Origin: Clostridiales bacterium VE202-01
GTDB taxonomy: Bacteria > Bacillota_I > Bacilli_A > Erysipelotrichales > Coprobacillaceae
Direction: 5' to 3'
NCBI GenBank assembly: GCA_000508865.1
Contig: BAHP02000118.1
Location: 1-45,871, forward strand
Length of the DNA stretch: 45,871 bases
In this document: positions 26,756-35,503 of the stretch, piece by piece
Numbering within the stretch: the stretch's first letter is position 1
Layout of the letters: every line of letters starts with the position of its first letter
Translations under genes and position numbers: made by a program
The notes under the pieces: model-generated
What the model saw: only the letters and a program-made list of their open reading frames with translations
Databases searched by the model: none
What the model was told of the DNA's origin: nothing

Positions 26756-28099
26756 ATGTTTAGTTTTCAAGTAGATTTAACAAAAGATAAAATATTAAAA
26801 GCAATACTGATATTTGCGATTCCAATTTTTATTTCAAATATTTTTCAACAATTTTATAACACGGTAGATACAATGATCGTCGGTAATTATTTAGGTGATA
26901 ATTCTTTAGCGGCAATCGGCGCTTGTAATGCAGTTTATGAATTACTCGTTGGATTTGCTTTAGGGGTAGGAAATGGATTTAGTATCGTAGTTGCTCGTAG
27001 TTATGGCGCTGGTGATGAATCATTATTAAAACGTTCCGTTGCTGGAGCAATAGTAATTGGAATTATTTTATCTTTACTAATTGTTTTGATTTGTCAATTT
27101 GGTTTGTATCCACTATTAGAATTATTAGATACCCCTAAAAATATTATTGCTGAATCATATTCTTATATCTCAATGATTACGATCTTTGTTGGGGTAATGT
27201 TTGCTTATAATTTATGTGCTGGATTATTACGAGCAATCGGAAATAGTTTTATGCCACTATTCTTTTTAATTATATCATCAGTAATTAATATTGTTTTGGA
27301 TCTTATTTTTATTACTCAGTATAAAATGGGAATCCAGGGAGCAGCAGTGGCGACTGTTATTGCTCAAGGAGTTTCTGCTGTTCTTTGTATCATTTATATG
27401 TTGAAAAAAACAACTATTTTGATTCCCCAAAAAGAACATTTCAAACTTGATAAAAAGTTATATCAAGAGTTAGCTGGACAAGGTTTTTCAATGGGATTTA
27501 TGATGGCTATCGTTTCTTCAGGAACTGTAATTCTCCAAAAAGCAATCAATGGGTTTGGATATTTAACGATTGCGGGTCATACTACAGCTAGAAAAATCAA
27601 TTCTTTTTGTATGATGCCAGCATCAACGATTGCTTCTTCGTTAGCTACCTTCGTTTCTCAAAACAGAGGAGCTAATAATCGTAAACGAATCCTTGAAGGG
27701 GTTAAAGCAGGGTATAAGATGGTCGTTATTTGGGGTGTGATTGCAACAATTTTACTGTTTTTTACAGCACGACCATTAGTTTCTTTATTATCTGGTTCAT
27801 CTCAAGCAATCGTTCTTGATAATGGTTCTAAATATTTAATATTAAATGCCCCATTTTATGCGGTTTTAGGAATTTTGTTGATTCTACGTAATTCTTTACA
27901 AGGTTTAGGGAAAAAAATCGTGCCACTTATTTCCAGTATTATTGAATTTATTGGTAAAATAATTTTTGTTTGGTTCTTTATACCAAAACTAGGATATCTT
28001 GGAGTCATAATTTGTGAACCGGTTATTTGGTGTTTAATGTGTAGTCAATTGTTGTATTCGTTTTATCATAATTCATATATTAAGGGTAAATCTAATTAG
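26756..28099 (+). CDS. MATE-family multidrug/cation efflux transporter
   Basis: A 447-residue membrane antiporter of the MATE (DinF/NorM-like) family with twelve hydrophobic segments in two halves. FSNI-type start (AIPIFISNIFQQFYNTVDTMIVG), the ANAVYELL-type loop after GACNA, and GAGDESLLKRSV match the N-terminal half; GHTTARKINSFCMMP and LRNSLQGLGKKIVPLISS belong to the second. Such pumps export drugs or metabolites with Na+ or H+. GGGGG at 26746-26750 places the start at ATG 26756; an upstream in-frame GTG/ATG extension (26708) lacks support. Confidence 0.9.
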   Translation: MFSFQVDLTKDKILKAILIFAIPIFISNIFQQFYNTVDTMIVGNYLGDNSLAAIGACNAVYELLVGFALGVGNGFSIVVARSYGAGDESLLKRSVAGAIVIGIILSLLIVLICQFGLYPLLELLDTPKNIIAESYSYISMITIFVGVMFAYNLCAGLLRAIGNSFMPLFFLIISSVINIVLDLIFITQYKMGIQGAAVATVIAQGVSAVLCIIYMLKKTTILIPQKEHFKLDKKLYQELAGQGFSMGFMMAIVSSGTVILQKAINGFGYLTIAGHTTARKINSFCMMPASTIASSLATFVSQNRGANNRKRILEGVKAGYKMVVIWGVIATILLFFTARPLVSLLSGSSQAIVLDNGSKYLILNAPFYAVLGILLILRNSLQGLGKKIVPLISSIIEFIGKIIFVWFFIPKLGYLGVIICEPVIWCLMCSQLLYSFYHNSYIKGKSN

Positions 28100-28171
28100 G
28101 TTTATCCTTTTCTTATTTTGTAAATTAATTAATTGGTAAAAAGATTATGATAAGATAAAAGCGGAGGTAGG

Positions 28172-28951
28172 ATGATGAAACGTAAATTTTTCTTTTTTGA
28201 TATTGATGGAACATTAGCAGTAGGTACGCCGGGTAAACAATATGTACCGGAGTCTACAAAATTAGCTATATCTAAGCTTAAAGAAGCAGGACATTTTGTT
28301 GCTATTGCAACGGGTCGTAGTTATGCGATGGCAGTAGAACATATGCGACAGTTAGGATTTGAAAATATGGTCAGTGATGGTGGTAATGGCATTACGATCA
28401 ACAATCAATTAATTAAAATCAAACCGTTAGATTATGATAAATGTTTAGCACTAATAGATGAATGTATTGAAAAAAATTATATATGGGCTATTTCTCCCGA
28501 TAATACTAAAAGAAGATTGGCTCCGGATAATCGTTTTTATGATTTTACCCATGATATATATATGGATACAGTTGTCCAGGAAAACTTAAATCCCTTAGAT
28601 TTTAAAGAAATATATAAAGTATACATAGCTTGTTATAGTCCTGAAGAACAAAATTTAGAAACTTTAAAACAATTACCATGGTGTCGTTTTCATAAAGAAT
28701 ATCTCTTTGTTGAACCTGGTGATAAATCAGTAGGGATTAAAATGATGGTTGATCATTTTAAAGGTGATTATCACGATGTTGTTGTTTTTGGCGATGAGAA
28801 AAACGATTTAAGCATGTTTAAAGATGAATGGACAAGTATTGCTATGGGTAATGCAATTGATGCCTTAAAGCAAAAAGCCAGTTATGTTACTGATGATTGT
28901 GATAAAGATGGTATTTATAATGCCTGTAAACACTTTGGGTGGATCGATTAA
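28172..28951 (+). CDS. Cof-type HAD-IIB family phosphatase
   Basis: A 259-residue hydrolase of the HAD superfamily, Cof/YidA type, dephosphorylating small phosphorylated metabolites such as sugar phosphates or cofactor phosphates. Motif I is FFDIDGTL (nucleophile and acid Asp near residues 10 and 12), motif II is in IATGRSYA, motif III Lys is in GDKSVGIKMM, and motif IV is VFGDEKNDLSMF. A C2-type cap lies between. GCGGAGGTAGG precedes two adjacent ATG codons (28172, 28175). Its stop overlaps the ATG of the WYL regulator, so the two are coupled. Confidence 0.9.
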   Translation: MMKRKFFFFDIDGTLAVGTPGKQYVPESTKLAISKLKEAGHFVAIATGRSYAMAVEHMRQLGFENMVSDGGNGITINNQLIKIKPLDYDKCLALIDECIEKNYIWAISPDNTKRRLAPDNRFYDFTHDIYMDTVVQENLNPLDFKEIYKVYIACYSPEEQNLETLKQLPWCRFHKEYLFVEPGDKSVGIKMMVDHFKGDYHDVVVFGDEKNDLSMFKDEWTSIAMGNAIDALKQKASYVTDDCDKDGIYNACKHFGWID

Positions 28952-29853
28952 TGTCAGTCAGCCGTTTATTTGAGACAGTTTATTATTTAATTGAACATAA
29001 ACAGACAACAGCTAAAGAATTAGCTGAGCATTTTGAAGTATCCATTCGTACCATCTATCGTGATCTAGATCGTTTGCTGGCGGCAGGTTTTCCGATCAAT
29101 ACATTTCCTGGGAGTAATGGTGGGATAGCCCTTGATGAAAAGTTTGTTATTGAAAAGAATTTTTTTGATTTTCAAGAACAGGAACAGATCTTAGCAGCAA
29201 TTCAAACAATCGAAAATTTACAAGGAAATAAGCAAAATATTTTAATTTCTAAATTATCATCTTTATTCGATACTCAGCGGCGGGATTGGATCGAAGTTGA
29301 TTTTAATACCTGGCATCAGGATAACAAACTCAATGATAAATTTAATTTGTTAAAAGAAGCTATTTTTAGTAATCAGGTAGTAGAATTTAAATATATCGAT
29401 TCTTATGGGAAAAAGTCAAAGCGGCAAGTTTTACCTAATAAGTTGTTTTTTAAAAGCAATACCTGGTATTTTCAGGGATATTGTTTGAATAAAGAAGATT
29501 ATCGGATATTTAGATTAAGCCGAATCAATGATTTAATTTTAACGGATAAAGAAATTAATGATATTAGTAATGATCCTCCTAAGATCATCAATTATGATGA
29601 TGATTCACCAGTAATCAAAGTCAAATTAAAATTTGATAAAAGTTTAGGAAGTGTTGTATATGATGAATTTAGTAATTCTTTGATCACATTAGATGATTTA
29701 GGTAATTATATTGTGGAAACAACTGTAGCTAATAATTTTTGGTTATTAAGTTTTATTCTTTCGTTTGGCAGTCAAATTGAAATAATCGAGCCAGTTGAAA
29801 TAAAGGAAAAGTTATTAAAAGAAGTAGAATCGATCATGAAGAAATATCGATAA
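28951..29853 (+). CDS. HTH-WYL transcriptional regulator
   Basis: A DNA-binding regulator of the DeoR-like HTH_11 plus WYL class, 300 residues. The winged helix is TAKELAEHFEVSIRTIYRDL at residues 20-39 with ITFPG-type wing. The WYL ligand-binding core covers about 135-200 (SNTWYFQGYCLNKEDYRIFRLSR). A C-terminal WCX dimerisation domain follows. ATG 28951 overlaps the previous stop (TAATG); the frame-extended 28939 start lies inside the HAD gene. Its ligand is unknown. It may control itself and the HAD gene. Confidence 0.88.
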   Translation: MSVSRLFETVYYLIEHKQTTAKELAEHFEVSIRTIYRDLDRLLAAGFPINTFPGSNGGIALDEKFVIEKNFFDFQEQEQILAAIQTIENLQGNKQNILISKLSSLFDTQRRDWIEVDFNTWHQDNKLNDKFNLLKEAIFSNQVVEFKYIDSYGKKSKRQVLPNKLFFKSNTWYFQGYCLNKEDYRIFRLSRINDLILTDKEINDISNDPPKIINYDDDSPVIKVKLKFDKSLGSVVYDEFSNSLITLDDLGNYIVETTVANNFWLLSFILSFGSQIEIIEPVEIKEKLLKEVESIMKKYR

Positions 29854-29864
29854 TATAATTGTTT

Positions 29865-29905
29865 AATAAACCTGACAAATGATGTCAGGTTTATTTTGTT
29901 ATAAT
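29865..29905 (+). terminator. Terminator followed at once by an extended minus-10 promoter
   Basis: AATAAACCTGACA (29865-29877) pairs with TGTCAGGTTTATT (29883-29895), then TTTT. TGTTATAAT at 29897-29905 follows directly and probably starts the transcript of the next two genes. Confidence 0.8.
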
Positions 29906-29927
29906 ATTGATGAAAGGGGATAGGTAA

Positions 29928-30674
29928 ATGGAAATAATAACAGTGGATGAACACAATATTGATCAAGAACATATTTGCTGTGCGATTTCATCGAGTAAAG
30001 ATCTTCAAGTAATAACTAAAAAGAATTGGTTAAAAGAGCGCTTTAAAGACGGCTTAGTTTTTAAAAAAATTAATGTTAGAGGAAAGTGTTTTGTTGAATA
30101 TGTTCCAGTTGAACAAGCCTGGGTTCCAATAAATGGTAATAATTTGATGTATATAGATTGTTTATGGGTAGCTGGTAAATATCAGGGACAGGGTTATGCA
30201 AAATGTCTATTGGAAAGCTGTATCAATGATAGTAAGAGAAAGCAAAAAGATGGTTTAGTGATAATTTCTGCAAAGAAAAAGTTAGCTTTTTTAATGGATA
30301 AAAGATTTTTATTAAAACATGGTTTTGAAGTTGTTGATTGTATTGATGATAAATATGAGTTATTGTTTTTAAGTTTTCATAAAAATGTAAGTAAACCATC
30401 ATTTAAATTTAAACAATTGATGATAGAGCAAAAAGGTCTTGTATTATTTTATAGTCATCAATGTCCATTTACAGTTAAATATGTTGATTTGATTGCTAAA
30501 TATTGTCAAGAAAATAAAATTGATATCGAAATCATTCATATTAATAATAAAGATATGGCACAATCAGCATCAACTATTTTTACTACATATAGTTTATTTT
30601 ATAATGGCAGATTAATTACTAATGAAATACTCTCAGTAAAAAAATTTGAAAAGATCGTAGGTGAAGTACAATGA
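29928..30674 (+). CDS. GNAT acetyltransferase with C-terminal YoaP domain
   Basis: A 248-residue two-domain protein. The N-terminal GNAT part includes LMYIDCLWVAGKYQGQGYAK, with the acetyl-CoA-binding Q-x-x-G-x-G/A pattern near residues 85-92, and a FLLKHGFEVVD segment. The C-terminal region from about residue 160 (YSHQCPFTVKYVDLIAKYC, then LFYNGRLITNEILSVKKF) matches the YoaP-like thioredoxin-related domain. Substrate unknown. AAGGGG before ATG 29928; its end overlaps the GyrI-like gene by 4 bp (ATGA). This pair occurs together in Firmicutes, possibly for detoxifying small molecules; that role is inference. Confidence 0.8.
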   Translation: MEIITVDEHNIDQEHICCAISSSKDLQVITKKNWLKERFKDGLVFKKINVRGKCFVEYVPVEQAWVPINGNNLMYIDCLWVAGKYQGQGYAKCLLESCINDSKRKQKDGLVIISAKKKLAFLMDKRFLLKHGFEVVDCIDDKYELLFLSFHKNVSKPSFKFKQLMIEQKGLVLFYSHQCPFTVKYVDLIAKYCQENKIDIEIIHINNKDMAQSASTIFTTYSLFYNGRLITNEILSVKKFEKIVGEVQ

Positions 30675-31303
30675 AAAAAATCGATTATAAAAAAGAATAC
30701 AAAGATTTATATTTACCAAAACGAAAACCAATGTTGATTGATGTACCAAAAATAGTATATGTTACTGTAGATGGTAGAGGTGATCCTAATACTAGTAATG
30801 AGTACAAAGAAGCTTTAGAGTTATTGTATGGAATATCTTATACGATTAAAATGTCTAAAATGACAGATGATAAAATTGTCGGTTATTTTGAATATGTTGT
30901 ACCACCGCTTGAAGATTTATGGTGGTTAGACGAGCAAAAAGAAGATTTAATGATCAGTGATAAAAGTAAATTTAATTGGAAATCAATGATTCGTTTACCA
31001 GAATTTGTTACTATTGATGTATTTGAACACGCTAAAGAAGTTTTAAAAACTAAAAAACCAAATTTAAATTTTGACAAAGTAAACTATGAAGAAATCAATG
31101 AAGGAAAATGTGTTCAAATAATGCATATTGGAAGCTATGATGATGAAGCAGTTTCAATTAAAAAGATTCAAGATTTTATTATTGAAAATAATTTAAAAAT
31201 AGATATTAACAAGCAAAGAAAACATCATGAGATATATTTAAGTGACCCGCGAAAAACAAAGGTCGAAAATTTGAAAACTGTTATTAGATACCCAGTAAAA
31301 TAG
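30671..31303 (+). CDS. GyrI-like small-molecule-binding domain protein
   Basis: A 210-residue protein of the stand-alone GyrI-like (SHS2/AraC effector-binding) family. Landmarks are PKIVYVTVDGRGDPNTSNEY near the N-terminus, the Trp-rich VVPPLEDLWWL, and CVQIMHIGSYDDEAVSIKKI near residue 150. Such domains bind hydrophobic drugs or hydrolyse some of them. It is translationally coupled to the GNAT/YoaP gene, suggesting a shared stress or detoxification role. Confidence 0.82.
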   Translation: MKKIDYKKEYKDLYLPKRKPMLIDVPKIVYVTVDGRGDPNTSNEYKEALELLYGISYTIKMSKMTDDKIVGYFEYVVPPLEDLWWLDEQKEDLMISDKSKFNWKSMIRLPEFVTIDVFEHAKEVLKTKKPNLNFDKVNYEEINEGKCVQIMHIGSYDDEAVSIKKIQDFIIENNLKIDINKQRKHHEIYLSDPRKTKVENLKTVIRYPVK

Positions 31304-31345
31304 AACTAATAGATAATTTTTTCATACAATAATATAGGTGAGAGT

Positions 31346-32224
31346 ATGGAAGATTATAAAAAAACTGTTTTTAAAATATCTACAATAACTTTAATTAGTA
31401 ATCTAGTTTTATCTTTTTTTAAAATATTAATTGGATTTATTTGTAAATCAAATGCGATCATATCTGATGGTGTTCATAGTGCAACTGATGCTTTAAGTAC
31501 AATTGTTGTTATGATTGGGGTTAAATTATCAAGCAAAGAAAGCGATAAAGAACATCCTTATGGTCATGAAAGATTTGAATGTGTAGCAGCAATTATTTTA
31601 TCAATCATGCTATTTTTAACAGCTAGTATTATTGGCTATAGTGCGATAAAAAATATATTTACTAGTAACCATAAAATTTATTTAGGGGGTCTTGCGATAC
31701 TTATTGCTGTAATATCAATTATTTCAAAAGAACTGATGTATTGGTATACTAAAATAAATGCTGATAGAATCAATTCTAATGCTTTATTAGCAGATGCCTG
31801 GCATCATCGTAGCGATGCTCTTTCATCAATAGGCAGTTTGATTGGAGTAATTGGTTTTTATTGTGGTTATTATATATTAGATTGCATCGCGGGAATCATA
31901 ATTTGTTTTTGTATTTTTAAAGTCGCTTATGATATATTTGATGATGCTATCAATAAGATGATCGATCATGCTTGTAGTGAAGAATTCGAAAATGAGCTAA
32001 TTACTTTAATAAAAAACCAAGATGGTATATTAGGTATTGATGTTTTTAAAACTAGAATGTTTGGTAATAAAATATATGTTGATATCGAAATTCGAGTATC
32101 TGGTAATGATACGTTTCAGCATGCACATATGATTGCGCATAAAACTCATGATGTTATTGAGGAAATTTATCCAATCGTTAAACATTGTAATATACATGTA
32201 AATCCTGGAAAAATCGGCAGTTAG
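31346..32224 (+). CDS. Cation diffusion facilitator (CDF) metal exporter
   Basis: A 292-residue CDF-family divalent-metal/proton antiporter. Six hydrophobic helices are visible. Metal-site motifs are SDGVHSATDALS in helix II and LADAWHHRSDALSS in helix V, giving the D-x-x-x-D and H-x-x-x-D pattern usual in the Mn/Fe/Zn-type branch. The C-terminal cytoplasmic domain (about residue 205 on) contains DIEIRVSGNDTFQHAHMIAH and HCNIHVNP. GGTGAGAG precedes ATG 31346. A terminator overlaps the stop. Which metal is carried cannot be decided. Confidence 0.88.
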   Translation: MEDYKKTVFKISTITLISNLVLSFFKILIGFICKSNAIISDGVHSATDALSTIVVMIGVKLSSKESDKEHPYGHERFECVAAIILSIMLFLTASIIGYSAIKNIFTSNHKIYLGGLAILIAVISIISKELMYWYTKINADRINSNALLADAWHHRSDALSSIGSLIGVIGFYCGYYILDCIAGIIICFCIFKVAYDIFDDAINKMIDHACSEEFENELITLIKNQDGILGIDVFKTRMFGNKIYVDIEIRVSGNDTFQHAHMIAHKTHDVIEEIYPIVKHCNIHVNPGKIGS

Positions 32225-32238
32225 TCGATTTTCTTTTT
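32210..32238 (+). terminator. Intrinsic terminator of the CDF gene
   Basis: AAAATCG (32210-32216) pairs with CGATTTT (32226-32232), followed by CTTTTT. It overlaps the stop codon. Confidence 0.7.
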
Positions 32239-32600
32239 GGTTATATAATCATGCTAAGGAATAAAATTATATACAAATTAGTAAATAAGTATTAAAATAA
32301 ATGAGGATAAAATTATATGTGTTGTAATATTTTATTGAAATAAAAGATGTTTTAATCAGTGATGAATTAAGATCGTTAGTACATCAATAAATAGAAATAA
32401 CACTATTTTGATTAGTAAAAATTGTTGGTATTTAAATACAGATGGAATAAGCTGTTTAAGAGAAAATTACTTTTTAAAATGAAAATATAAGTGTTTGAGT
32501 TTTAAGTGATTTGTATCAGAATAGTAGAATAAAAAGTTATAAATCAGCTTTGAGAATATGTATGTTTTTAAATTATCATTGAAGTAAAAGGAGAAAATTA
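32239..32600 (+). other. Non-coding gap with eroded frames
   Basis: Short peptide-like pieces remain (EIKDVLISDELRSLVHQ near 32338-32388, and KNCWYLNTDGISCLRE near 32418-32466), separated by stops. It looks like a decayed gene of unknown family. The ribosome-binding site AAAGGAG of the next gene ends the gap. Confidence 0.35.
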
Positions 32601-33584
32601 ATGAAAATAGCAGTATATAATTATCGAGAATTTGATGAGGGAAAATATTTTCAAAAATTTAGTGAAAAATATAATGTTGAAATTGTTAAATGTTACGAAA
32701 CACCAAACATTGAAAATGCAGTTCTAGCATCAGAATGTTATGGAGTTAGTGTCATAACTTCAGCAATAAGTGAGGATATTATAAAATGTTGGCATCAATT
32801 AGGAGTAAAACATATTTCAACGAGAACTATTGGCTATGATCATATTGATCTTCAAGCAGCTAAAAAATATGATATGGAAGTAAGTAATGTTACATATTCA
32901 ACTGCTAGTGTTGCTAATTACACAGTTATGACAATGTTAATGGCTCTTAGAAAAATGAAGATGATCATGAAAAGAGCTGATGGCTGGGATTATTCTTTAA
33001 AAGATAGTATAGGTTTAGAATTAGAAAATATGACAGTTGGAGTGGTTGGTACAGGTGCTATTGGTCAAAAAGTTATTAAAAATCTTAGCGGTTTTGATTG
33101 TAAGATTTTAGCTTATGACCCATTTATTAAAGATGAAATAAAGAAATATGCACAATATGTATCATTAGATGAAATATTTGAAAAAAGTGATATCTTAACA
33201 TTTCATGTTCCTGCAACCAGTGATACATATCATATTGTAAGAAAAGAAACAATTGATAAAATGAAAGATAATGTTATTATCATTAATACAGCAAGAGGCA
33301 GTGTAATAAATACCAATGATTTGATTGAAGCATTAGAAAAAGGTAAAATTGGATCATGTGCATTGGATGTGATTGAAAATGAATTAGGTTTATATTACGA
33401 TGATTATAAATATGAAAATATAGGTAATCATGAATTATCTATTTTGCGTGATATGCCAAATGTTTTACTTACACCACATATGGCTTTTTATACAGAGCAG
33501 GCAGTAAGTGATATGGTTGAACATTCGATTATAAGTATTGTGGCATCAAAAGAGGGTAAGGAAAATAAGTTTAGAGTTTGTTAA
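32601..33584 (+). CDS. D-lactate dehydrogenase-type D-2-hydroxyacid dehydrogenase
   Basis: An NAD-dependent 327-residue oxidoreductase, probably reducing pyruvate to D-lactate and regenerating NAD+ in fermentation. Substrate-domain start MKIAVYNYREFDEGKYF, TRTIGYDHIDLQAAK, Rossmann motif VGVVGTGAIGQKV near residue 147, active-site Arg in NTARGSVINT near 234, acid in ALDVIENE near 260 and catalytic His in LTPHMAFYTEQAV near 295. VanH-type vancomycin dehydrogenases belong to the same family, but no vanA/vanX neighbour exists. AAAGGAG precedes ATG 32601. Confidence 0.88.
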   Translation: MKIAVYNYREFDEGKYFQKFSEKYNVEIVKCYETPNIENAVLASECYGVSVITSAISEDIIKCWHQLGVKHISTRTIGYDHIDLQAAKKYDMEVSNVTYSTASVANYTVMTMLMALRKMKMIMKRADGWDYSLKDSIGLELENMTVGVVGTGAIGQKVIKNLSGFDCKILAYDPFIKDEIKKYAQYVSLDEIFEKSDILTFHVPATSDTYHIVRKETIDKMKDNVIIINTARGSVINTNDLIEALEKGKIGSCALDVIENELGLYYDDYKYENIGNHELSILRDMPNVLLTPHMAFYTEQAVSDMVEHSIISIVASKEGKENKFRVC

Positions 33585-33643
33585 AAAAATTAATTTTGAA
33601 TAATTTATGTTTTTTGTTACAAACTATTATTGGGGTGATAATA

Positions 33644-33775
33644 TTGAAGAAAAACAGAAAACAAACTAAATCAAATGAAACTCAAAAAACTGCAGTTAAT
33701 AATCAATGGACAAATAATAATACAAAATATTATCCAGATAATAGGGAACGTCAAGATGGCCCAGGTGGTAATTAA
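33644..33775 (+). CDS. Small hydrophilic protein with DGPGGN tail
   Basis: A 43-residue frame starting at TTG 33644 behind GGGGTGATAA. It is Asn/Gln/Lys-rich and ends YYPDNRERQDGPGGN, a tail seen in small proteins of related Firmicutes as far as I recall; function is unknown. A longer reading from 33578 would need an unsupported start inside the dehydrogenase gene. It is followed at once by a terminator. Confidence 0.5.
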   Translation: MKKNRKQTKSNETQKTAVNNQWTNNNTKYYPDNRERQDGPGGN

Positions 33776-33803
33776 GAAACTTTATTAATTTAAAGTTTCT
33801 TTT
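33775..33803 (+). terminator. Intrinsic terminator at the start of CRISPR leader 1
   Basis: AGAAACTTTA (33775-33784) pairs with TAAAGTTTCT (33791-33800), then TTTAT. The same hairpin is present before the second array (near 44412-44440), so it is part of the duplicated leader block. Confidence 0.75.
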
Positions 33804-33998
33804 ATTTATAACAAATAAGAATTATTTTACCAGCTACAAAATCTAATAAATTGCTCAAACCGGTTGGTAGAGTAAGAGTTTAAGGGATTCAAACAAGAAA
33901 TTAATAAAAATATAATTTGGCTGGTAAAAAACAGAAGTTGTTGATATATATAGGTTTTGAGGTATAATAGAAAATGAAAAGTGGCTAATTTACTAGGG
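33804..33998 (+). promoter_or_regulatory. CRISPR leader 1 with promoter and paired dyads
   Basis: Contains TTTTACCAGC (33825-33834) and its exact inverse GCTGGTAAAA (33920-33929) 85 bp apart, a small palindrome AACCGGTT between them, and a promoter TTGATA (33941-33946), 16 bp, TATAAT (33963-33968), just 30 bp before the first repeat. It is nearly identical to leader 2 at 44441-44640. The leader lies left of the array, and the degenerate repeats at the right end agree with that orientation. Confidence 0.8.
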
Positions 33999-35073
33999 GT
34001 TTAATAACAACATAAGATGTATTGAAATTTCACAATTAAACTTGCTAAAACGAACCATCCTACTAGTTTAATAACAACATAAGATGTATTGAAATTTAAA
34101 TCCAAGTGTTGACGATAGTTTTAAAAGAGAAGTTTAATAACAACATAAGATGTATTGAAATATGCACGATACTAGAGATACGTTTGCAACCCTCTGCGTT
34201 TAATAACAACATAAGATGTATTGAAATAATACCTCTGCGCAACGTTCTGTTGCAGATTTACAGGTTTAATAACAACATAAGATGTATTGAAATTACTTTT
34301 GAACTTTAAAATCATAAATTCCTTCAGGTTTAATAACAACATAAGATGTATTGAAATAGTCTTTCGTTAATCTTAAGTACAGCATATTATAAAGTTTAAT
34401 AACAACATAAGATGTATTGAAATTTAATATCACCGATTCCACTATAAAAACCAAATCTGTTTAATAACAACATAAGATGTATTGAAATTTTTTTAATTTG
34501 ATTGCCTAAATGGTTGTACTCTCCAGTTTAATAACAACATAAGATGTATTGAAATAAAATAAACATCTAGACATCTAATTTTCCTCCGTATAGTTTAATA
34601 ACAACATAAGATGTATTGAAATGAAACATTAAGACCAAAAACGATAGCATGGTAATGGTTTAATAACAACATAAGATGTATTGAAATCCAATAAACACTC
34701 TAATAATAGTTTTAGCAAGCTCTGTTTAATAACAACATAAGATGTATTGAAATCCCAAAGCCGTAGTGGTATTGGTACCTGACTGTTGGTTTAATAACAA
34801 CATAAGATGTATTGAAATGTTGCGACTATGGGACGCAGAATGCAACAGTGTTGTTTAATAACAACATAAGATGTATTGAAATAGAGCAGATGTCTAACAC
34901 GTCTGCTCAACGTTCCGGTTTAATAACAACATAAGATGTATTGAAATATAACTTGTGCAGCATAATTACCTGAAACTGGAGTGTTTAATAACAACATTAG
35001 ATGTATAAGATTTTTTAACAGTATAACTAATCTACATACTGGAGTTTAATATCAACATGAAATGTATAAAAAC
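33999..35073 (+). CRISPR. CRISPR array 1 (15 intact and 2 degenerate repeats)
   Basis: The 30-bp repeat begins GTTTAATAAC and ends GTATTGAAAT; the terminal ATTGAAAT fits the 8-nt 5' handle of type I-B crRNAs. Intact repeats start at 33999, 34066, 34132, 34198, 34264, 34328, 34394, 34459, 34526, 34593, 34658, 34724, 34789, 34853 and 34918. Degenerate ones start at 34983 and 35044 and mark the old, trailer end. Spacers are 34-37 bp, except a 31-bp last one. No two spacers look alike. No cas gene is in the window. Confidence 0.98.
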
Positions 35074-35113
35074 ATTAATATTCTAAGATAATATTTTAAG
35101 AAAAAGTGTAAAA

Positions 35114-35145
35114 TGATAACGTTTTCAATAAAAGTGTGATAAAAT
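35114..35145 (+). promoter_or_regulatory. cre site overlapping the promoter of the hydrogenase-maturation operon
   Basis: TGATAACGTTTTCA (35114-35127) matches the full CcpA cre consensus TGWNANCGNTNWCA. It covers the expected minus-35 position of an extended minus-10 promoter TGATAAAAT (35137-35145), so CcpA binding should repress. This would link hydrogenase maturation to carbon catabolite control. Confidence 0.7.
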
Positions 35146-35157
35146 ATATGTATTACA

Positions 35158-35241
35158 GCTAATGATAAGGATAATTCTAAGTCAAAGGGTGGACGATATT
35201 TTATTATGTTTAACCATTAGTATGTTTTCTAATGGTTTTTT
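35158..35241 (+). promoter_or_regulatory. Attenuator leader with alternative stems before TM1266-hydEGF
   Basis: The terminator AACCATTAG (35212-35220) with CTAATGGTT (35229-35237) and T-run 35236-35241 lies before the first gene. The upstream GCTAATG (35158-35164) can pair with the same CATTAGT (35215-35221), so the two stems exclude each other. About 50 nt lie between, including GTCAAAGGGTGGAC. This is the plan of a riboswitch or protein-dependent attenuator; no known class is recognised. Confidence 0.55.
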
Positions 35242-35256
35242 ATTTAAGGAGGCAAG

Positions 35257-35502
35257 ATGGATAGTAGAATTGCGATAATTGGTGTATTTGTTTATGAATT
35301 AGAAAGTGCAAATAAAATTAATAATCTTTTACATGAGTATAGTCAATATATTATTGGACGTATGGGAATTCCATATAAAGATAAGAAAGTTTCTGTTATT
35401 TCGGTTATTGTAGATGGTCCTAATGATGTTATCGGAGCTCTTACTGGTAAGATTGGAATGATTAAAGGAGTTAGTGTTAAAACACTATATTCAAAAGTAT
35501 AA
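35257..35502 (+). CDS. TM1266-family putative regulator of the iron-only hydrogenase system
   Basis: An 81-residue ACT-like-fold protein of the TM1266 family, commonly encoded beside hydEFG. It starts DSRIAIIGVFVYELESANKI and ends GKIGMIKGVSVKTLYSKV, as in NikR-C-terminal-like domains. AAGGAGG before ATG 35257. The role is thought regulatory; its mechanism is not established. First gene of the operon downstream of the cre site and attenuator. Confidence 0.85.
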   Translation: MDSRIAIIGVFVYELESANKINNLLHEYSQYIIGRMGIPYKDKKVSVISVIVDGPNDVIGALTGKIGMIKGVSVKTLYSKV

Positions 35503-35503
35503 A

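Noticed and set aside
32601-33584. VanH-type vancomycin-resistance dehydrogenase
   Set aside because: Same family, but no D-Ala-D-Lac ligase or VanX gene is adjacent; D-lactate fermentation is simpler.
34106-34309. Open frame of 67 codons across CRISPR repeats
   Set aside because: It is the repeat unit read in frame (FNNNIRCIEI recurring); it lies wholly in array 1.
35158-35241. Known riboswitch class (SAM, TPP, FMN, c-di-GMP, preQ1, fluoride, purine)
   Set aside because: None of their core motifs could be found in the leader; only the alternative stem and terminator are supported.
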